DNA from: Hondaea fermentalgiana
Lineage: Eukaryota > Sar > Bigyra > Thraustochytrida > Thraustochytriidae
NCBI GenBank assembly: GCA_014084085.1
Contig: NPFB01000029.1
Span: forward strand, 1 to 64,000
Reading direction: 5' to 3'
DNA length: 64,000 nucleotides
In this document: positions 57,591-64,000 of the stretch, one piece after another
How positions within the stretch are numbered: position 1 is the stretch's first letter
Layout of the letters: each line of letters opens with the position of its first letter
Notes under the pieces: generated by a model
Seen by the model: the letters and a program-made list of their open reading frames with translations, nothing else
The model's database searches: none
What the model was told of the DNA's origin: nothing
Position numbers and translations under genes: made by a program

Positions 57591-60500
57591 TTAGGAGGTG
57601 CGCGACTTGCGGCCCGACATGAAGGAGTTCCCGGTCAGCGAGAAGAGCGCGTTGACGCCGTCAGATTCGGTGGCCCGCTGGCGCAAAATGTCAAGGAAAC
57701 TCTTCTCGCTAGTGTCGTCGTGATCCTCGTCGCGGCGGTGGAAAGCGCGCGCGTACTTGGGGTTGGCCAGAATGTAGTACGACCGGATGCCGGAGATGAG
57801 CCCCGCGTCGAGGGCCTGCTCAAAGGTGAGCTGACGATCATCCTCGAAAGACTCGTCGAGCAGACTCGACAACGAGTCGTTCTTGAAGACACGAGCAAAG
57901 GCGTCGCGCGTGTACAAGCGAGCCTTTTCGAGGATGACGAGTCCGTAGCGAAAGTTGCGGAGAATCTTCCACGCAAAAAAGAAAATGAGAAGCAACAAGT
58001 TTGGGATGGCTTGGTTCTGCAAAGCACGGGAGATAATGTCGTTGATGAGGCTCGTGTCCACCACCGTAATCCCCGAGGCCGTAATGTTGGAGACGACAGC
58101 GAGCTCCTCATCCGACGCCGTGTCGGTGATTGAGGCGAGCGCACCAAGGGCAATGTCGCTCGAGCTCTGCGGGAAAATGTACGGGCTCGTGAGCATCCAG
58201 ATGCCAAAGACGAGGTGAACAACGGCCGCCCATTGGAGAATCTCGTTGGCCCAGGTGGCCAGGACGCCCGAGAATTCGGCGGGCGTGCGACAGAGGTGCG
58301 TAAAGAAGAACTTGTCGACGGCAAAGGTGACAGGAATGGAAATGATGCCAAACATGTAGAGCACGGGCATGCCCGTCGAGTACGTCATGAGGAAAAAGCA
58401 CATCATAAGCACCTGCGAATAGCGATACGAAAGAACAAAATCCGGCCCGAGGTACATTTCGTTCAGCTCAGACTGCGAGATGGGCATGTGGTAGCGGCGG
58501 TATAGGGAGTTGATGGCCTGAAGCACGAGCGGATAAATGTGCGGCGCAAGAACGTTAAGCGCTGCAAACATGATGATCTCGACGCCAACAACACGAAACC
58601 ACTCCTGTGTAAAGTCGTCAAAGTTGCCCTGAAAAAGCCACTGTCCAAAGGAGTTGAATGTTGTATCCAGCACGCTCTGGAAATCAGCATTGACGACAAG
58701 GACCACGAGGCCGGTGTTCAAATATGTGGTGATGAAGAGGCGACGCATGATGTCGAGCTCGCGACGCACCACGCTGGTGTACTTCATCATGTACGCCGTG
58801 CCCGTGAGAAAGAAGAAGATGATGGTGTTCATGACAAGCGTTGCAAAGCTCACAAATACCTGGACCGCAATCGCATACGTACGATCACTCCAGTACTCGG
58901 CGCAATAGCCATCGCCAACAAAAAGACCTTCGGGCGTAGTTCCATTCGGAAAAGTGATGCCCGATGTCACGGCCTCGCAGAGGCAGTCCGGCAGCGAAAG
59001 ATCGGGACGATTGACCATGCTGAAGCTGTCCTGCTCGGACGGGTCGTCGGCAATGGCCACCGCCTCCTCGAAGGAGCTAGCCACGGCAAAGACGCCGTCG
59101 CAAACCGTGTCGTACGATGACAGCCCTGAAGCTACGTCGGCAAGCGATTTCGAAATCTTGTAGGGCTCGGAGGCAAAGCTGATGACGATAGTGAGAAAGA
59201 GCAGGATGGCCATCATGAGCGTGGTTCCCGCCGCGCGGACATGGCGCGATGTTCGACTGACCTCGTTATTTTCCCAGAGCAAGGTTGATGGCGGGGGCGC
59301 GGCAGTGACCTTGAGCTCGTGCTCGCCATTGAGTTTGAGTTCTGGATCCTGATGTAGGGAAAAGGTGACGCGACGGTACATTTTAAGGCACCGTGCGCGA
59401 TCTCGCTGGTCTTCAAAGGTAACGAAAGCAAAGAGCGCGGCACCAGCCTCTGCGCTGCGGCTTGCCTCCTCGTCGAGCTGCTTGACACGCTCAAAGATGG
59501 CGTCAAACTCGTCCTCGGCCTTGTCGCGCTTCAGCAGAGGAGCGTTGATGTCATCAAGGTATTTGCGTCGTGCATCCGCACGCGCAAGTTTTGTCATGAG
59601 CCGTCCCCGCCGCACGCAAAGGGCAATCGAATTTCCTGATCCCTGGACAAGCTGGACGTCATGGATTGCGCCCCCAACAAGGTTTTCAAAGTGTGTCTGG
59701 ATCACCTCCGCCGTGCAGTCTTCCGGGATCTTCTCCACCTGGACCGTGTAGTGCTCGACCTTGAGGACCTCCTTGGAAAACTTGCGGCGCTCTTGCAATA
59801 CGAAACGTTTTCCCAGCGCAACAAATACGAGGAATACGAGGGTCGTGACGGCGTCCATAATACCATATGCAAAGACGAGCTTGTCGCGGCTCACCGTGCA
59901 CCGGCCATCCGTGCAGGCCGGTGGCAGATTAACCTCATAGATCTCGACGACCTCGGCCTCGGACAGATTGCCCTGAGGCTCGCGATACAAGTTGCCCAGC
60001 GTGGTGCGTGTGATGGTCATGACCGCATCGTCGTAGTGGGACCCCGCGTTGACGTTCATCACGATAATAGGAATCTGTAGCACGAAGAGAGTCAAGTACA
60101 TGATGCCCATCCACTTGAGAAGCTTAAAATAGCTCGAGATGCCGGCTCCAAAGCGAATAAGGCCCGGGTCTTTGCTCTTTTTGCAAGGCAAATCAAACAT
60201 ACCCGTTGGGGTGTCCCGAAAGGTCAGAGGGTTGCCGTCCTGATCGCTAGGGTGGTGCTGCTGGCGGTACTTGAGCGCGAGCTCAACCACGGGCTTGGTG
60301 TATTCGCTGCGTAGATCAACGTTGAGTTGCATTTTCCCGCCATGCGCGGCAAGCTCAACGACCTCATTGGCGCCTTTGCGACGCAACGAGGCCTCAATTT
60401 CTTCGGGGGTATCGACGTCCTCATTGCGCTCAACGACGCGCCGACCAAGACCACCTACCGGGCCGTCAAGGAATTCCACTGCGACTTGTCGTTGGCCACC

Positions 60501-60791
60501 GGCATCGCCCCGCGCGGCAGGTACCGTGGATACGTCATCATCGTTGCTGGAGGATCCCATTTCGACGTCGTGATCATCATGGCCGTCCTCGCTGCGATCA
60601 TCATCCTGATCTGAGTCCGAGTCCGCCTGGACGCTGAGAGGCTGCACGCTCGATGACGCTGCTGCGGACGCCGCGTCGCTGCGTTCTCGACTGGCGCTAC
60701 CGGACGCCTCATTCGCTTCGTCTCCGGCGGCATCGCTGCGCCAGAGCCAGTTTCGCCAACTCATTCTCGCAAAGCTTGCGGACGCGAGCAA
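57591..60791 (-). CDS. OSCA/TMEM63-like cation channel, copy 2
   Basis: 1066 residues in one exon and clearly a paralogue of the gene at 53521-56472: GLIRFGAGISSYFKLLKWMG, LKVEHYTVQVEKIPEDCTAEV, AAPPPSTLLWENNEVSRTSR, SLPDCLCEA and LGPDFVLSYRYSQVLMM all have counterparts there in the same order. The N-terminus has an extra acidic Ser/Asp-rich segment (~20-100). The first TM is at ~224-245, the RRM-like cytosolic region at ~340-565, and the pore helices at ~575-970. A later Met (MSWRNWLWR, residue 10) is an alternative start. Predicted role: calcium-permeable mechanosensitive or osmosensitive channel. Confidence 0.75.
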   Translation of the reverse strand: MLASASFARMSWRNWLWRSDAAGDEANEASGSASRERSDAASAAASSSVQPLSVQADSDSDQDDDRSEDGHDDHDVEMGSSSNDDDVSTVPAARGDAGGQRQVAVEFLDGPVGGLGRRVVERNEDVDTPEEIEASLRRKGANEVVELAAHGGKMQLNVDLRSEYTKPVVELALKYRQQHHPSDQDGNPLTFRDTPTGMFDLPCKKSKDPGLIRFGAGISSYFKLLKWMGIMYLTLFVLQIPIIVMNVNAGSHYDDAVMTITRTTLGNLYREPQGNLSEAEVVEIYEVNLPPACTDGRCTVSRDKLVFAYGIMDAVTTLVFLVFVALGKRFVLQERRKFSKEVLKVEHYTVQVEKIPEDCTAEVIQTHFENLVGGAIHDVQLVQGSGNSIALCVRRGRLMTKLARADARRKYLDDINAPLLKRDKAEDEFDAIFERVKQLDEEASRSAEAGAALFAFVTFEDQRDRARCLKMYRRVTFSLHQDPELKLNGEHELKVTAAPPPSTLLWENNEVSRTSRHVRAAGTTLMMAILLFLTIVISFASEPYKISKSLADVASGLSSYDTVCDGVFAVASSFEEAVAIADDPSEQDSFSMVNRPDLSLPDCLCEAVTSGITFPNGTTPEGLFVGDGYCAEYWSDRTYAIAVQVFVSFATLVMNTIIFFFLTGTAYMMKYTSVVRRELDIMRRLFITTYLNTGLVVLVVNADFQSVLDTTFNSFGQWLFQGNFDDFTQEWFRVVGVEIIMFAALNVLAPHIYPLVLQAINSLYRRYHMPISQSELNEMYLGPDFVLSYRYSQVLMMCFFLMTYSTGMPVLYMFGIISIPVTFAVDKFFFTHLCRTPAEFSGVLATWANEILQWAAVVHLVFGIWMLTSPYIFPQSSSDIALGALASITDTASDEELAVVSNITASGITVVDTSLINDIISRALQNQAIPNLLLLIFFFAWKILRNFRYGLVILEKARLYTRDAFARVFKNDSLSSLLDESFEDDRQLTFEQALDAGLISGIRSYYILANPKYARAFHRRDEDHDDTSEKSFLDILRQRATESDGVNALFSLTGNSFMSGRKSRTS

Positions 60792-61994
60792 TTAGGTGTC
60801 TGCGCCGCATCGACGGCGAGCAGGCCTTTTTCTCTCCTGGCGGAAGACGAGTTCATGTATAGTAAAAGCACGCACAAGCACCGCAGAGATTGGGACCGCG
60901 CAGTCAGACATCCTCTGGCGGTCCAGCGTAGCCGCTTTTACGCCGGCACTGCCAGCGCCATTTACCACCCTCTCATTCTTACTACCAAGGAGGAAGCTGT
61001 AGATTGCGTAGTATACTCGTCCGCCGCGCGGAGCGACCAACCAACCTGCAAGCGCTGGCTGATCGCCCCTCGCGGCGGCGGTATGGAGGCTTTACGCGCA
61101 AAAATTCAACTTGCGACGCGTGAGGTAAGAGCAGGCGGTCGGATCGGGGACCTCCGGTTGCTCGAACCAAGCAAGCCAAGGCGAGCCAGGCCGCGTCCGT
61201 CGGGGCGTCGCCAGCCGTGCCGGGGCTCCGCCAGTTGCAGCTGCGCGAGCTGCGCGAGCTGCGCGAGCTGCGCGAGCTGTGCTGCAGCGTCGCGTGCACG
61301 GGAGGACGGATGGCTGCCGCAGATCAGAGACACACACAAAACCCGGCGCGCGCCGCAAGAAGTACAAAAGCGAAGTGTGCACTCGCAGAAAACAAGCCTC
61401 CGAGGGCCTGGTTGGGGCCTAGGGGGGTCCTACCCTGAGCTCCCAGGTCACCCGTAGATCTTTAACGGCGGTGCCTCTGGGGCTCGCCTCGCTCGAGCTG
61501 TAGCCCGCCAGCAAGCTCGCGAGCGGAGAGACGGCGAAGAGCCGCGCCGGCGCCGCCTCCGACGGCGGCGAGAGCCCGCGCGCGAGGCAGCAACAGCGGC
61601 GGGCGCGGGCCGGTATCTGCAGGCGGCGGGGCTGCGTGCCGAGTTGGGTTGCCGAGATTGGTATATACTACACTTGCGCTGGTTTTGCACACTTTCCTTC
61701 CCCAGGGCTGGTCGGAGACGCGACGCGCGCATTTGCGATGTTGACGAAGGTGTCTACGAAGGCGAGGCTGCGGTTCGCAGCGGGAAAGGGCGGTCCGAGC
61801 TTGCCAGGGTCGAAACGAGGCCGCGTCTATGGAAGTACAGGCTAGTACACAAGTCGCTGCGCAAGCGAATAGGGCAGGGGAGAGAGCCTCCCAGGATAGA
61901 CTGTGAGTTCAACTTGACGTCGGCTGAGCAGAGCAGCCTGGCGGGAGTCGATGAAGCGAGTGTTGGCCCTTGAGCGGAGAACGACAATGCGTCA
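60792..61994. other. Spacer upstream of channel copy 2
   Basis: Should hold the copy-2 promoter. Contains a 9-base GAGCTGCGC repeat (~61239-61280). A short possible first exon (61083-61124, ending in a GTAAGAG donor) and a pyrimidine-rich acceptor at ~61707 are noted, but no recognisable gene results. Confidence 0.45.
61239..61280. repeat. (GAGCTGCGC)n minisatellite
   Basis: Four tandem nine-base units. Confidence 0.9.
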
Positions 61995-63175
61995 GAGGAA
62001 CCATCGAGAACTATTCTAGGAACCATCCCAAGAGAAGGATGCCTTTACAAGCTGGGTGATTAGATTCGTGCGATGTGAGCCACGCCGTCAGCGAGTCCTT
62101 CCACAGAAGTCCGAATTTTGAATGGTTTACGGGGAGCTACGACTCGCGGACAGGAAATCCATACCTGTCCGCACCGGTCGCCCCGCTCGCAGACGGCATT
62201 TCGATACTCGCATTTTCTTCTTTTTTTTTGCTCGCGCAAAAGTTTGCGGAACCATCGAGGATCCCTTTTGCACCATCTCAGAAGAGAGATGCCGTTATAA
62301 GCATGGCGAGCAGATTGGTGCAATGTGAGCCACGGCGTCAGTGAGTCATTCACAGAAGCCCGAATTTTGACTGATTCAAGGGGAGCTACGACTTGCGGAC
62401 AGGAAATCCATACCTGTCCGCACCGGTCGCCCCGCTCGCAGACGGCATTTCGATACTCGCATTTTCTTCTTTTTTTTTGCTCGCGCAAAAGTTTGCGGAA
62501 CCACCAAGGACTATTCTAGGAACTATCCCCCCAAAAGAATGCTTTTATAAGCTGAGTGATTAGATTCGGGCAATGTGAGCCACGCCGTCAGTGAGTTCTG
62601 CCTCAGACGTCCCAATTTTGACTGGTTTAAGGGGATCTACGACCCGTGGACAGGGCACCCTACTACTAGCCGTGGTAGTGCCTGTCCGCACCGGTCGCCC
62701 CGCTCGCAGGCGGCATTTCGATACTCGCATCTTTCTTTTTTTTTNNNNNNNNNNNNNNNNNNNNNNNNNNNNNNNNNNNNNNNNNNNNNNNNNNNNNNNN
62801 NNNNNNNNNNNNNNNNNNNNNNNNNNNNNNNNNNNNNNNNNNNNGCGGACAGGAAATCCATACCTGTCCGCACCGGTCGCCCCGCTCGCAGACGGCACTT
62901 CGATACTCGCATCTTTCTTTTTTTTTTGCTCGCGTAAAAGTCTGCGGAACCATCGAGGATCCCTTTTTGCACCATCTCAGAAGAGAAATGCCTTTATGAG
63001 CATGGCGAGCAGGTTGGTGCAATGTGAGCCACGGCGTCAGTGAGTCATTTCACAGAAGCCCGAATTTTGACTGATTCAAGGGGAGCTACGACTTGCGGAC
63101 AGGAAATCCATACCTGTCCGCACCGGTCGCCCCGCTCGCAGGCGGCATTTCGATACTCGCACCTTCCTTTTTTTT
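61995..63175. repeat. Tandem array of ~250-base units with a conserved hairpin
   Basis: Landmarks repeat at 249-251 bases. ATGTGAGCCAC is at ~62073, 62323, 62573 and 63022. The inverted repeat GCGGACAGG/CCTGTCCGC with a 9-base loop is at 62146, 62395, 62845 and 63095, with a longer-loop variant at 62646. Each hairpin is followed by ACCGGTCGCCCCGCTCGCA, then a TCGATACTCGCA motif and a T-run of about eight to nine. Unit ends come in two types: A (CTATTCTAGGAAC...GTGATTAGATTCG) and B (GGATCCC...CATCTCAGAAGAG). A partial unit precedes the first full one, and the last unit ends after its T-run. The N gap at 62745 lies inside the array. Confidence 0.9.
62745..62844. other. Assembly gap (100 N) inside the hairpin array
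   Basis: The left contig ends in the T-run of one unit and the right contig begins exactly at the hairpin of another. The hairpin-to-hairpin distance across the gap is 199 bases instead of ~250, so the gap length is nominal. Confidence 1.
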
Positions 63176-64000
63176 GTCCTCCCTCGCCTCTCTTTTTGAT
63201 GTCCCCGTGAGGTGTCCTCGAATTCGCGCACACCTTCAGTGTGCGCCAGAGATCGGCATGACATTGTAACCCATACCACCTCACCTCATCTCACCTCACC
63301 CAATCCCGTACTCCTCTTCGCCTCTTCGCCCTCGATTCCGCGCACCACCGGCCAGCCAGCCGCCACATTCGCCACGCCCTGTTTCTCCTCCTGCGCACGA
63401 CAGAGTCGCGGCGCTGAGGCCGGAAAGAAACCAACCTGGCCGGCGGAAGCTTTCTCCTTTCTATCCTTGCGCGCAAAAGAGAAAGAAGAAGAAGGAGGAA
63501 AAGAAAAAAAGCCAGGTTTTGCTCCGTCCTGAACCTCCTCTGTATCTTTCTCTTTCTTCATTAAAAGTCTTGTATCTGAAGTCTCTGCTCCTTTCCTAAT
63601 TAGCACCGGCTGCAATAATTACAAGAATATATGCTCAAATCGCGCGCGGCACGGCGGGGCGAAAGGCGACGGGGACCGAGACGGCGCAGGGCGGCCTCGT
63701 CCGACCGTCTGTCCCTGCGTGGCGCTGCGAGCCGTAGGTACCGCGTAGGACCCCGTAGGGCGGGGGCAAGATAGGCCTGACAAGTCTGCACTGACAGAGA
63801 CTGCAAGCGCGGACTCCGATCGCGTAGCGGCAGCAAGCAAACTCGCAACCTGCCGAGCCACGTCAAGCTGAGCCAAGCTAAGCCGAGCCGAGCCGAGCCG
63901 AGCCGAGCCGAGCGTAGAGTTGTTTGTCCGCTCCGCCCCACGGCCGACGCCGCTAGCGCGCGTGCGTGAGTGAACGAGCTCCCGTCGCGAGGCTATACGT
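63176..64000. other. Right-end region, no gene recognised
   Basis: Pyrimidine-rich, then GC-rich sequence. Contains CACCTCACCT runs near 63280, an A-rich stretch near 63490, and an AGCCG pentanucleotide repeat. Open frames are low complexity. A gene beginning beyond 64000 could have its promoter here. Confidence 0.45.
63881..63913. repeat. (AGCCG)n pentanucleotide repeat
   Basis: Six perfect AGCCG units plus a partial copy. Confidence 0.95.

Noticed and set aside
62060..63284. Short open frames in the hairpin array (with RAGRPVRTG-like segments)
   Set aside because: They are repeated translations of the hairpin and its flank in different phases, interrupted by the T-runs; no protein family is suggested.

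Overview
This is nuclear DNA from a eukaryotic protist. It is GC-rich and gene-dense and has few introns. Where introns occur they are short, begin GTAAGT or GTAGGT or GTACGT, and often carry a CTAAC, CTAAT or ACTGAC branch motif. The gene set is eukaryotic: centrin, VAP, eIF3L, CBP20, FCF1, PRA1, a RGS/PDZ/DENN protein, and a CCDC180-like protein of the kind linked to cilia. Together with the GC content, the long intronless genes, the AAGC/GCTT microsatellites and the DOMON/cytochrome b561 family, this fits a flagellated stramenopile such as a thraustochytrid. That taxonomic placement is inference. There are three 100-base N gaps (28344-28443, 39612-39711, 62745-62844), so this is a draft scaffold. 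I saw no tRNA, rRNA or CRISPR array.

Layout from left to right. The first 5 kb is the 3' part of a giant Gly/Ala/Ser/Thr-repeat protein that ends in a phage-fibre-like domain. From 5.8 to 16.8 kb come MTFP1 (three exons), a large unrecognised protein on the minus strand, centrin with an intron directly after its ATG, and VAP (two exons). From 17.2 to 28.1 kb come a membrane-anchored ROK sugar kinase, a 1945-residue CCDC180-like coiled-coil protein, the cap-binding protein CBP20, and eIF3L. From 28.9 to 41.7 kb come a RGS-PDZ-DENN protein, a PRA1-family protein driven from the opposite side of a shared 0.8-kb spacer, a CASTOR-like ACT-domain protein, and FCF1 (two exons, 198 residues).

From 42.3 to 53.4 kb lies a head-to-tail cluster of four secreted DOMON genes. 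Two carry two DOMON domains plus a cytochrome b561 membrane domain; the other two are a one-DOMON and a two-DOMON protein with a hydrophobic, GPI-like C-terminus and no b561. A relic of a b561-gene tail lies inside the cluster. Directly after it, on the other strand, are two paralogous OSCA/TMEM63-like channel genes (53.5-60.8 kb). The last 4 kb has no convincing gene. It holds a tandem array of ~250-base units, each with a conserved inverted repeat and a T-run, interrupted by an assembly gap.

Most genes are ordinary cellular genes that do not form one pathway. The accessory material is the giant repeat protein, the expanding and decaying DOMON cluster with its channel neighbours, the multi-domain RGS-PDZ-DENN protein, and the hairpin array.
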